This document shows positions 8,687 through 16,786 of a stretch of DNA of 64,000 nt, piece by piece. The notes under the pieces were generated by a model. The model saw only the letters and a program-made list of their open reading frames with translations. It had not been told where the DNA came from and ran no database searches. Each line of letters opens with the position of its first letter. Within the stretch, counting starts at the first letter, position 1. This DNA comes from CAZAQV01 sp964487255 (lineage in GTDB: Bacteria; Myxococcota_A; Polyangia; Polyangiales; CAZAQV01). The DNA lies in contig CAZAQV010000001.1 in assembly GCA_964487255.1 (NCBI GenBank), forward strand, positions 62,001 through 126,000. Reading direction: 5' to 3'. A program made the translations under genes and the position numbers.

Positions 8687-10006
8687 CTACGGCTGTTCTT
8701 GCCGTCTCGGCAAGCGCCAGGCGCCCGCTCGGTCTGTGGTCCGTGTCTCCAAGAAGCGGGCAAGCTTGTGAAAATCGCTTCCGGGCTCGATGAAGCGCAC
8801 TTCCGTGAGCAAAGTCTTGCTATCGACCAGCTCCGAGAAGGGCACGTACTCGAGATCCAGCTGCCCCGAAACGCTCACCATGTGCCCGTTCAAGCCCTCT
8901 TCGACCAGCGCGCGATAGGCACCGATGCCGAGCTGGCTACCCAGCATGACGTCAAACGCGTGTGGAGGCGCGCAACGCGACTCGTAGCCGAACTGCAACC
9001 CGGTGATCTTTTTTCGCTGGCCCGTGCGCTCTTCGTAGCGACGCATCGCCTTATGACAGACGAGTTTGGCCAGGTTCATGCCCGCAAGCGATAAGTGACC
9101 GTGGTCGTCGCGCGGCAACCCTTCAAGAACATCGTCGGGCAACATTTCCGCAAGCCCCTCAGCAAGCACGATCACACCATAATGCTTGCCGCGTGACTCG
9201 CGCGTTTCGATCAGTTCGACGACGCGATCGACCAACGCTTCGACCTTGAGCCGCTTGTTTGGACCTTCGCCGATCGCAAGCGTCTCGTCCAGGTCCTCGA
9301 CACCGATCACGAGGTTCGCCTCGCCCGCAATGGCGACGCCATAGGAGAGCCATCCGGCCTTGCGCCCCATGGTCTCGACGATGAAGTACGAGCCGGTCGA
9401 GATCGCATCTGCGCGAAGGTTTTGCACCTCACGCGCCATGACGTCGACCGCAGTAAAAAACCCGAACGTAAAGTCGATCCCGCGGTAGTCGTTGTCGATG
9501 GTCTTCGGTAGATGGACGATACGAACCCGCGCCACATCATCGGGCAGCGTCTTTTGGTACTCGTAGAGCAAGTTCGCGCTCTTGAGCGTATCGTCGCCTC
9601 CGATCGAGATGAGCGCTTCAATGCCGTGATCGACCAGGGCCTGGTGGACACGACGCAGCCCCTCGGTCTTTTCGGGGTCCTGCAGATCTTCGGGCGCTTT
9701 GATGGGCTTGCCCGGGTTGGCGCGGGACGTGCCGATCATGATGCCGCGCGAGTTTCGAAGGCCGCGCACGTCCTTTTCGTTAAACTTACGATAATGCTCG
9801 TCTTCTCGCAGCGGCGCGGTTTCGCGGTCGTAGTGCATCAGGTTCGAGTAGCCGTGGAAAAAACCATAGGCCTCGCGGGCGTCTTCAAGAAACGAGATGG
9901 CAGCTGCGGAGATCACGGCGTTGGCGGCCGGGGCCGGACCACCTGCGAAAATCAGACCCACTCGTTTGATATTACTTGCGTTTTTGGCATTGTCACTGCT
10001 CGCCAT
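8687..10006 (-). CDS. pfp: Pyrophosphate-dependent 6-phosphofructokinase
   Basis: A 439-residue protein catalysing reversible phosphorylation of fructose 6-phosphate. Residues choosing PPi over ATP are visible: SIGGDDTLKSA (Asp in the second position of GGDD) and HLPKTIDND with the Lys typical of PPi-dependent enzymes. Later motifs ETMGRKAGWL and GYE.R also fit. ATG 10006 follows GAGGGTAGG. It heads the minus-strand cluster with bioF-bioD-rhodanese-folK, an unexpected partner set. Whether it is co-transcribed with them is inferred from the 11-base gap. Confidence 0.9.
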   Translation of the reverse strand: MASSDNAKNASNIKRVGLIFAGGPAPAANAVISAAAISFLEDAREAYGFFHGYSNLMHYDRETAPLREDEHYRKFNEKDVRGLRNSRGIMIGTSRANPGKPIKAPEDLQDPEKTEGLRRVHQALVDHGIEALISIGGDDTLKSANLLYEYQKTLPDDVARVRIVHLPKTIDNDYRGIDFTFGFFTAVDVMAREVQNLRADAISTGSYFIVETMGRKAGWLSYGVAIAGEANLVIGVEDLDETLAIGEGPNKRLKVEALVDRVVELIETRESRGKHYGVIVLAEGLAEMLPDDVLEGLPRDDHGHLSLAGMNLAKLVCHKAMRRYEERTGQRKKITGLQFGYESRCAPPHAFDVMLGSQLGIGAYRALVEEGLNGHMVSVSGQLDLEYVPFSELVDSKTLLTEVRFIEPGSDFHKLARFLETRTTDRAGAWRLPRRQEQP

Positions 10007-10154
10007 GACCTACCCTCGCACAGAAATCGTGAGACGCACGGGTCAAAGTCCGGCGCAACGAACTTGAAACAGTCGCGAAACATCGGAAACACAAGCGGGC
10101 AAAGTTCTGTGCACGACTTGATCAGCCCCCAAGCGCTGCTATGCCGCAGCCCCT

Positions 10155-11831
10155 ATGAAACGATCTTTTTATTCTTCACGCCTTGCCGCGCTCTCCTTGA
10201 TTGCACTGCTTGCAGCCTGTAGCGAAGGCCGCAACGACGCAGACCCCGACGGGAGCTTCATGTTCGATTCGACCGTGCGCCGCGACTCAGGCGCCCCTGA
10301 TGCGACGAACCGACCGGACGGGACGATCAACAGACCAGACGCGACGATCTCGCCAGATGCAACGCTCAACGAAGACGCAGAGATCACCGGTGATGCGCAA
10401 GTCGTGGCGTGCACAGACGCGGAGGCAGGGCCTCTTCTGGTTTGCACGACGATGAACTGCGGCGGGGTACAGCCCGGCGAACTCGCCGGCTGCGTGTCGA
10501 ACTCTTGCGGCGACCAGCTTGCAGCGCTGTCAAGCGACTGCTTTACGTGCATCGCAGGACAGGCCAACAACGGCCTGCAAGCGATCGCAGACAGCTGCAC
10601 CGATGGCAGCATCGGACCACAGCCTGACGCTTCGACAGAAGACGCAGGCGTGGATAGCACCGTTCCTGACGGCTCCGCACCCGACGCGGTTGTTCCCGCG
10701 ACCTGCGGAAACGGTTCGGTCAACGGGGGTGAGGCTTGTGATTACACCACGAAGTACGACGATGAGTGCCCAGACGGTTGGGGCGTGTGCCGTTCGTGCA
10801 TGACCAATTGCACGGGCTACTTGCTTCGGCAGGCTGACCAGCACGAGCCGGTTGCTTGCACCACGAGCGAAAACCAGCTCTCCAGCGCAGGCGACACGTC
10901 CGTCGAGCGGAGCACCGAGTTCACCTACGATGCCAAGGGCAACATCACCAATGTCGTGGCCAAGGACGCCGGAGGCGCCACCCTGGGCAGCCGCACCCTG
11001 ACCTACGACGGTAACGGCAACATCACGAAGGTGGTGGACAAGAACTCTGCGGGCGACAACACCCGCATCCGTACTTTGACCTACAACGGAAATAACGACC
11101 TCACCAAATACGAGGACGACATGAACGCGGACAGCACTGCCGACTACGTTCAAACGATCACGTATAATGGTGCCGACATTTCTAAGCTCGAAATTGACGG
11201 TGACGATGAAAACGGCGGCGCCGACGGAACAGTTGACACTTCTTACACGTACACGGTCAGCGGCGGCAACGTGACCAAGCTTGAGATCGATGCCGACAAC
11301 AGCGGTAGCACCGACGCTGTCATCACTTACAGCTACGACGGCAACGGAAACCGTACCAAGTACGAACTTGACGACTATGGTTATAACGGAGGCACTGCAG
11401 TGACTGCACCCGCCGGCATGGGAACAGTCGACTACACCGAGAGCTGGACGTACGACGCGAACGGTGACCTCACACGCTATGAGAAGGACTACACCAACTC
11501 CGGCACAGCAAACGAGGTGCAAGTGTGGACATACGACGCCTACGCAAACCCGGTTCGCTACACCTACGACTATGAGAACGACAGCAATGTCGACTACGAA
11601 GAGAAATACAGCTACGACACGCGCGGCGCGCTCTCGCGAGTACAGTACGACTCGGATGGCAGTGGCACCAATAACTGGGACGCTGCATACACGGCCGACG
11701 GTAATGGCAATATTACACAGGTCGACTGGAACCAGGTCGGCGCGGGCTTCGCGGTCGACTTCCGCTATAGCTATGACGTATCGTGCCTAAGCACGCTGCA
11801 GACGAGTGCAGAACTGCGCCCCACGCGTTAG
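10155..11831 (+). CDS. Secreted lipoprotein with YD/RHS-like repeats
   Basis: A 558-residue protein. The lipoprotein signal ends LLAACSEG. An Asp/Ala/Thr-rich linker follows, then Cys-rich modules: one with about seven Cys at ~95-150 and CGNGSVNGGEACD at ~185-197, the latter typical of myxobacterial cysteine-rich proteins. Residues ~245-545 contain about nine to ten YD-type repeats (YDGNGNITK, YDANGDLTR, YDTRGALSR and similar), spaced 25-38 residues. YD repeats build beta-cages in RHS/teneurin proteins, but this chain is short and has no visible toxin domain. It stands alone between a ~150-base 5' gap and a strong terminator. Probably outer-surface; ligand unknown. Confidence 0.75.
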   Translation: MKRSFYSSRLAALSLIALLAACSEGRNDADPDGSFMFDSTVRRDSGAPDATNRPDGTINRPDATISPDATLNEDAEITGDAQVVACTDAEAGPLLVCTTMNCGGVQPGELAGCVSNSCGDQLAALSSDCFTCIAGQANNGLQAIADSCTDGSIGPQPDASTEDAGVDSTVPDGSAPDAVVPATCGNGSVNGGEACDYTTKYDDECPDGWGVCRSCMTNCTGYLLRQADQHEPVACTTSENQLSSAGDTSVERSTEFTYDAKGNITNVVAKDAGGATLGSRTLTYDGNGNITKVVDKNSAGDNTRIRTLTYNGNNDLTKYEDDMNADSTADYVQTITYNGADISKLEIDGDDENGGADGTVDTSYTYTVSGGNVTKLEIDADNSGSTDAVITYSYDGNGNRTKYELDDYGYNGGTAVTAPAGMGTVDYTESWTYDANGDLTRYEKDYTNSGTANEVQVWTYDAYANPVRYTYDYENDSNVDYEEKYSYDTRGALSRVQYDSDGSGTNNWDAAYTADGNGNITQVDWNQVGAGFAVDFRYSYDVSCLSTLQTSAELRPTR

Positions 11832-11854
11832 CTTCACTTCGTCGTCACTGAAAG

Positions 11855-11880
11855 AACCCGGCCTTCGTGCCGGGTTTTTT
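11855..11880 (+). terminator. Rho-independent terminator of the YD-repeat lipoprotein gene
   Basis: An 8-bp perfect stem AACCCGGC/GCCGGGTT closes a six-base loop containing TTCG and runs into a T-tract 23 bases after the lipoprotein stop codon. This is the clearest intrinsic terminator in the window. Confidence 0.9.
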
Positions 11881-11885
11881 CGTTC

Positions 11886-12064
11886 GGGCGGACGCGATGA
11901 GGCCTTCGCCGAAGAGCCAGAAAAATCAGACGGAGCCCCCAATCCGAAGACTGCTATCTGCAGTCTTACGGTTGGGCGGACGCGATGAGGCCTTCGCCGA
12001 AGAGCCAGAAAAGTCAGACGAAGCCTAGAACGTGCCGTGCTAATTGCACGGCGGCGTTCTAGGC
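11886..12064 (+). repeat. Interspersed hairpin repeat (tandem ~1.5 units plus a second hairpin)
   Basis: Two copies of GGGCGGACGCGATGAGG start 88 bases apart (11886 and 11974) and both continue into GCCTTCGCCGAAGAGCCAGA. Between them lies a perfect 8-bp hairpin AAGACTGC-TATCT-GCAGTCTT (11947-11967). The second copy runs into another hairpin at 12023-12064: a perfect 10-bp outer stem GCCTAGAACG/CGTTCTAGGC and an inner stem CCGTGC-TAATT-GCACGG. The outer stem contains the stop codon of the convergent glycosyltransferase gene. It belongs to the same family as the elements at 22.0-22.4, 24.0, 26.2, 48.1 and 50.3 kb. Confidence 0.85.
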
Positions 12065-13288
12065 GGAGTAAAGCCGGGTGCCGGCGCTGACGCGCACGCG
12101 AGTTTGTCGCCAACGGATGTGACGACGAAAGGGCGCGGCAAACCAGGCAGCGATCGCCACGATGTCGCGCACGATCGAGGCCGGGATGTCGAAGAGCGAG
12201 ACCCGCCCACCGAGCAGCACAGCCTGCGTCCAGTCGCGCACGGTGGACAGCGTCAGAGCCCAAACGGCGGCCGCCAACAAAGGCACGCCACCCACGGGTG
12301 CGAGCATGGCGATAAACCAAGGCTTTGAGAGCGGTTCGAGGACAAAAGCGAGCGGTTGCATCCGAAGGCGGATCATTCCCCAGCGGAGGTGTCGCTGAAA
12401 GAAAGCCGAAACGCTTGCGTTGCCGCAGTCGTTTTCGATCGGCGTTGGTGCAAGAACGATTCGCTGACCGGCCTCGTGAAACATTCGCCCAATCACGTAG
12501 TCCTCGGCGAGAATATGCGCGACGCTGGCAAGACCTCCCAGCTCTTGCAGGGTCGATAACCGGAAGAGCATCGACTTTCCGACCATGGGGTGGTTGCCGA
12601 GAACCGTGGGTATCGCCGCACCCGCTGCAATTTCAGCGTTCAGGTGCAAAGCATCCATTCGAGCGCCGAAGGTGCGCCGCCCATAACCGCGAATCAGGTT
12701 GGTCACGAGCGCTGCGCCAGAGCTTCGTTTCGTTTCGACCAACTCCCTCACGTAACCGGATTGCACGCGGATGTTCGAATCACTGATGACGACCAGATCC
12801 GTGTGCACGAAAGACATCATCGCGCGGAGGTTGCTTACCTTCGGGTTGAGTCCACGCTCAAGGTTGTGCACGACGAGCTGCGAACGCACCTGCGGATACT
12901 GCCGCTGGAGCTTGCGCACGACTTCGATTGCTGGATCGGTTTCACCTTTGACGCCAAAAACGAGTTCAAGGTCTTCGTAGTCCTGCTCAAAGAAAGTGCG
13001 TAGGTTGCGCTCGAGGTTATCGTCTGCGCCACACAACGGTTTAAGCACTGTGACCGGCTCAGACAGGCCCCCCTCTTTGGCGGCGAGCGCACGGGTTGTG
13101 TGCCGCGTTCGCCCAATCGCGAAAAGCCCAGCAAAGGACCAGAACGAGGCAATGCCAATCAGCAAGTAATAGACAACCTGGAGCGCACCGACGAAAGTCA
13201 TCCCCATCGCAACAGCGAACTTCGTGCCAATCTGCCATCGTCGTTTTTCTTCCTGTTTTTGCCGCGTTGAGCGTGAACACCCATGCAC
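12059..13288 (-). CDS. Family 21-like glycosyltransferase (ceramide glucosyltransferase / HpnI type)
   Basis: A 409-residue protein. An N-terminal membrane helix (~residues 28-55) precedes a GT-A domain: VLKPLCGADDNLERNL at ~77, the metal-binding region around ISDSNIR, and the acceptor motif FFQRHLRWGMIR, a (Q/R)xxRW motif typical of GT21. Two or three hydrophobic segments follow. GT21 enzymes glucosylate ceramide; the related HpnI acts on hopanoids. No hopanoid genes are near. In Myxococcota, which can make sphingolipids, a ceramide acceptor is plausible but unproven. ATG 13288 gives a basic leader; ATGs at 13207 or 13201 would start directly at the helix and may be the true start. Confidence 0.8.
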   Translation of the reverse strand: MHGCSRSTRQKQEEKRRWQIGTKFAVAMGMTFVGALQVVYYLLIGIASFWSFAGLFAIGRTRHTTRALAAKEGGLSEPVTVLKPLCGADDNLERNLRTFFEQDYEDLELVFGVKGETDPAIEVVRKLQRQYPQVRSQLVVHNLERGLNPKVSNLRAMMSFVHTDLVVISDSNIRVQSGYVRELVETKRSSGAALVTNLIRGYGRRTFGARMDALHLNAEIAAGAAIPTVLGNHPMVGKSMLFRLSTLQELGGLASVAHILAEDYVIGRMFHEAGQRIVLAPTPIENDCGNASVSAFFQRHLRWGMIRLRMQPLAFVLEPLSKPWFIAMLAPVGGVPLLAAAVWALTLSTVRDWTQAVLLGGRVSLFDIPASIVRDIVAIAAWFAAPFRRHIRWRQTRVRVSAGTRLYSA

Positions 13289-13341
13289 ACGTTGCTGCGA
13301 GTCACAGCGAGAGAGGGGATGGGTGCCAACCCCTTAATAAA

Positions 13342-16300
13342 CTAATGAAAGTCGCGGGAACGAAGGGGCGTGTCTTGGTCCGGACGAAGTTTAGGTGCCC
13401 AAAGTCGTCTCGCGATCAGGTGCGTGACGCCGTGTTGGTTTTGCAGAACGCCATCTACGCCAAGAATCGGCGCGGTCTTGCAGATCAGTGCGTACTTCTC
13501 AAACACCGTGCTCCAGACGACAAGGTTGACGAAGCCGGTTTCGTCTTCGAGTGTAAAAAACACGACACCACTCGCGGTTCCTGGTCGTTGCCGACAGATC
13601 ACCGCACCAATATACGAGGTCTCTTCACCGTCAACGCTCGCGCCAACCTCTTCTGCTGTCGGGTACCCCTCGCTCGATAGCCCCGCTCGAAATGCGCTCA
13701 TCAAATGTCCGCGTGTGCTGTGCGACGCATGCTGAAGGTCCCACCCAATCGTCTCACTTTCCGTGAGCTCTGAGAACACACTTCGTGCACGAGCCGCGCC
13801 AAACCCGAGCGTGTTCTTTCGCTCTTTATCAAACGCACGCACTTGCCAAATCGCCTCACGTCGCGAAAGACCGAAGCACTCAAAAGCACCGGCCTTGGCC
13901 AACGCGAGCAACGCGCCAAGGTTGAAGCGCGCGTTCCGCGCGAAGGTCACAAAGTCTCGATGCGGACCTGGAAACGCCGTGAGCCATTCTTTTTCCCGCT
14001 GTCCGAGGCCCTTCACATACCGGAGCCCCATCCGCACCGCGAGCTTGCGATCCATCGCCGGACTCTTTGTTGTCGCTCCGCTTCCGGTGCTCAAGTACTC
14101 GTTACATACGTTCCGCTCCGGTTCTCCCGCCGCCTCGATTCCGGCGCGCCTCACAAGCACGTCCGAAGCTCCCTCTTCTTCCAAGGTACAATCCCAAGCG
14201 CTGTGGTTGATGTCGATGGGCAAGACGGTTACGCCGTGCCGCTTGGCATCTTCGATGAGCGTATTGGGCGAATAAAAACCCATCGGCTGCGCGTTGAGCA
14301 TCGCGCAACAAAAAACGTCTGGATGATGGCATTTGAGCCAACAGGTCACGTACGCGATAAGCGCAAATGATGCCGCGTGGCTCTCTGGAAAACCGTACTC
14401 GCCAAAGCCCTCGATCTGCGAGAATACTCGTTCAGCAAACGCGGGTTCGATACCGTTTTGGATCATGCGAGAGATGAGCCGATGTCGATGAGCTTCGATT
14501 CTCCCTCTGCTACGCCATGCTGCCATGTCGCGTCGAAGTTGGTCAGCCTCACCAGGCGTATAATCAGCCACAGCGACCGCAAGCTTCATCACTTGTTCTT
14601 GAAAAATCGGAACACCCAAAGTCTTCTGTAGAACCTTACGCAGCTTCGGGTGCGGATAGCTCGCCTCCTCGAGGCCTTCCCTTCGGCGCAAATAAGGGTG
14701 CACCATATCGCCCTGGATCGGGCCAGGCCGAACGATCGCGACCTCGACGACCAAGTCGTAGAAGGTCTGGGGTTTGAGCCGAGGGAGCATCGACATTTGC
14801 GCGCGACTTTCGATCTGGAACGTGCCGACGGTGTCGCCCTTTTGAATCATGGCATAGGCGGCTGGGTCTTCCTGCGGGACGGTCGCCATATTGAAATCGA
14901 GCTGCTTGTGTGCACGAAGCAGGTCGAACGATCGGTGAACTGCGGTGAGCGCACCAAGTCCAAGCAAGTCGACTTTGAAGAGCCCCAGGTCCTCGACATC
15001 TTGCTTGTCCCACTGAATCACCGTGCGCCCCTCCATGGTCGCGGGTTCGATCGGGACGAGCGAATCAACCGGAGCGTGCCCCAACAAAAAGCCTCCTGGA
15101 TGAATCGAAAGGTGTCGAGGAAAGCCCTGGATCTCGTCGCTCAGCTCAAGCCAAAGCCGGTGGCGCGAGGTCACCTCAATGCCGAGCGCCTGAAGTTTTT
15201 GCTGCTGCGAGCTCGTTTCTTCAAAGGGCTGATCGCGGTCCGAGGCAGTCGATGACTTTTTCTCGGAACGAAAATAGTGACTCGTAAACTTGGCGAGCTG
15301 GTCGATCTCGGGGTTGGGAATGCCGAGCGCCTTACCGACTTCACGAATGGCTGAGCGCGCTCGATAGCGCACGACGTTGGCCACCATCGCAGCATGGCGC
15401 CTACCGTACTTGTCATAGATATGTGCAATCACCTCTTCGCGGCGCTCGTGTTCGATATCGAGATCGATATCGGGTGGCTCAGCGCGTTCGAGACTCAAAA
15501 AGCGCTCGAAGAGCAAGTCCATGTGCACCGGATCGATGGCGGTGATACCGAGACAGTAGCAAACAGCACTATTGGCAGCGCTGCCTCGACCTTGGCACAG
15601 GATGTTGCGCTCGCGACAAAAGCGAACAACCTCGACCATCGTTAGAAAATAGCCGACGTATTCGAGCTGATCGATGATCGCGAGCTCCTTTCGAAGCTGT
15701 TCGGCAACCGCCCGAGGCACTCCTTCAGGATAACGTTGTTGTGCACCGTGTGCGCATAGCTGGCCGAGCCATTCGATCTCCGTCTTTCCGCTCGGGAGCC
15801 GCTCACTGGGGTAGCGGTATCGAAGCTCCGAAAGTGAGAAGTCGCAGCGACTGGCAAGCTCTAGACTCATTTCAAGCAGCTCTTCTTGTCCCTCGAAGCG
15901 CTCAAGCATTTGCGTAGGAGACAAGAGCCGGTTCTCTTGGTTGGGACGAATGTATCGCCCTGCGGTTGCCACGGTGCAATGGTTTTGAACACAACGAAGC
16001 ACATCGTGAAGCGGTTTTCGAGTCGCATCGTGAAAGAGCACTTCATTGCCAGCGACGAGCCGCACACCGCTTAGGCGTGCCGCGTTGTGGAGCGCGATCT
16101 CGGTGAGTGACTCGCTCTCGACCAGATGACGCACGCAAAGTGCAAAAGCGTCGTCCCCAAAAGCCTCACCAACTTTGCAGAGCAGCCTTGGCTCCGGACA
16201 CAGCATCACCAGTCCGCGCGCGCTTCCACAAACCTCGTCGAGACTGAAGAGCGCATCGCCCTTCTGGGTCCGTGCCTGACCTCGTGTGATCAATCGACAG

Positions 16301-16563
16301 AGCTGGCCGTATCCCTCTCGTGACTTACACAGCAAAACGATGCGACCATTGCCTACACGCAGCTCTGCACCAACCAGCAATTTGAGCCCTAGCGACCGCG
16401 CCTGCAGATGCGCGCGAACGATGCCATACACGCCGTGTCGATCGGTGAGTGCAAGCGCATGAAGCCCCAGCTCATGGGCGCGCACGACGAGTTCTTCGGG
16501 GTGGCTCGCTCCCTCGAGGAAGGAGTAGTTGCTCTTCACCCAAAGCGGAATATAGCTGGACAT
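13342..16563 (-). CDS. dnaE2: Error-prone DNA polymerase III alpha subunit DnaE2
   Basis: A 1073-residue protein. The start is taken at ATG 16563 because MSSYIPLWVKSNYSFLEGA is the normal DnaE2 N-terminus; upstream in-frame codons do not look coding. The order is a PHP domain (YSFLEGASHPEELV, LTDRHGVYG), polymerase palm with the catalytic PDIDLDIEHERR, fingers, helix-hairpin-helix and a C-terminal OB fold (GVVFFTLEDETGFVN). DnaE2 performs damage-induced translesion synthesis and normally works with ImuA and ImuB, which are absent from this window. An imperfect 16-bp palindrome resembling a LexA operator overlaps the start codon. Length is as expected for the family. Confidence 0.92.
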   Translation of the reverse strand: MSSYIPLWVKSNYSFLEGASHPEELVVRAHELGLHALALTDRHGVYGIVRAHLQARSLGLKLLVGAELRVGNGRIVLLCKSREGYGQLCRLITRGQARTQKGDALFSLDEVCGSARGLVMLCPEPRLLCKVGEAFGDDAFALCVRHLVESESLTEIALHNAARLSGVRLVAGNEVLFHDATRKPLHDVLRCVQNHCTVATAGRYIRPNQENRLLSPTQMLERFEGQEELLEMSLELASRCDFSLSELRYRYPSERLPSGKTEIEWLGQLCAHGAQQRYPEGVPRAVAEQLRKELAIIDQLEYVGYFLTMVEVVRFCRERNILCQGRGSAANSAVCYCLGITAIDPVHMDLLFERFLSLERAEPPDIDLDIEHERREEVIAHIYDKYGRRHAAMVANVVRYRARSAIREVGKALGIPNPEIDQLAKFTSHYFRSEKKSSTASDRDQPFEETSSQQQKLQALGIEVTSRHRLWLELSDEIQGFPRHLSIHPGGFLLGHAPVDSLVPIEPATMEGRTVIQWDKQDVEDLGLFKVDLLGLGALTAVHRSFDLLRAHKQLDFNMATVPQEDPAAYAMIQKGDTVGTFQIESRAQMSMLPRLKPQTFYDLVVEVAIVRPGPIQGDMVHPYLRRREGLEEASYPHPKLRKVLQKTLGVPIFQEQVMKLAVAVADYTPGEADQLRRDMAAWRSRGRIEAHRHRLISRMIQNGIEPAFAERVFSQIEGFGEYGFPESHAASFALIAYVTCWLKCHHPDVFCCAMLNAQPMGFYSPNTLIEDAKRHGVTVLPIDINHSAWDCTLEEEGASDVLVRRAGIEAAGEPERNVCNEYLSTGSGATTKSPAMDRKLAVRMGLRYVKGLGQREKEWLTAFPGPHRDFVTFARNARFNLGALLALAKAGAFECFGLSRREAIWQVRAFDKERKNTLGFGAARARSVFSELTESETIGWDLQHASHSTRGHLMSAFRAGLSSEGYPTAEEVGASVDGEETSYIGAVICRQRPGTASGVVFFTLEDETGFVNLVVWSTVFEKYALICKTAPILGVDGVLQNQHGVTHLIARRLWAPKLRPDQDTPLRSRDFH

Positions 16564-16572
16564 GTGTTCAGC
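16556..16572 (-). promoter_or_regulatory. Candidate LexA-type operator over the dnaE2 start codon
   Basis: The + strand reads CTGGACATGTGTTCAGC. The first 16 bases form a near-perfect dyad (CTGRACAY on each arm). As I recall it, the Myxococcus xanthus LexA consensus is CTRHAMRYBYGTTCAGS, and this site matches at 16 of 17 positions. dnaE2 is SOS-induced in the species studied. The site includes the dnaE2 ATG, an unusual but possible operator position. The divergent gene begins over 200 bases away. Confidence 0.4.
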
Positions 16573-16786
16573 ATTTATCACAGCTTTTCGACGCAGTACG
16601 TTTTCGCACATTGTACGAAATTTGCACGATATCGTGGGTTTGTGGGTCCCACGGACCTGGTCTGTAAACCCCGGTGGGGTATCTCGACCGGAGCGATCGC
16701 ACCCTTGGAAGTGCGTAAAAACCAAGAATCTCCCGATCACAATCGCAGCAATTTCCGTGGCATGGATCGTGCTCATCCTGAGCGGC

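Noticed and set aside
10530..11522. 330-codon minus-strand open frame
   Set aside because: It is antisense to the YD-repeat gene; its Val-rich translation mirrors the repeat DNA and matches no family.
16564..16786. Longer N-terminal extensions for dnaE2 and for the prepilin-like gene
   Set aside because: The frames stay open by chance on both strands; DnaE2 homology starts at 16563 and the prepilin leader starts at 16787.
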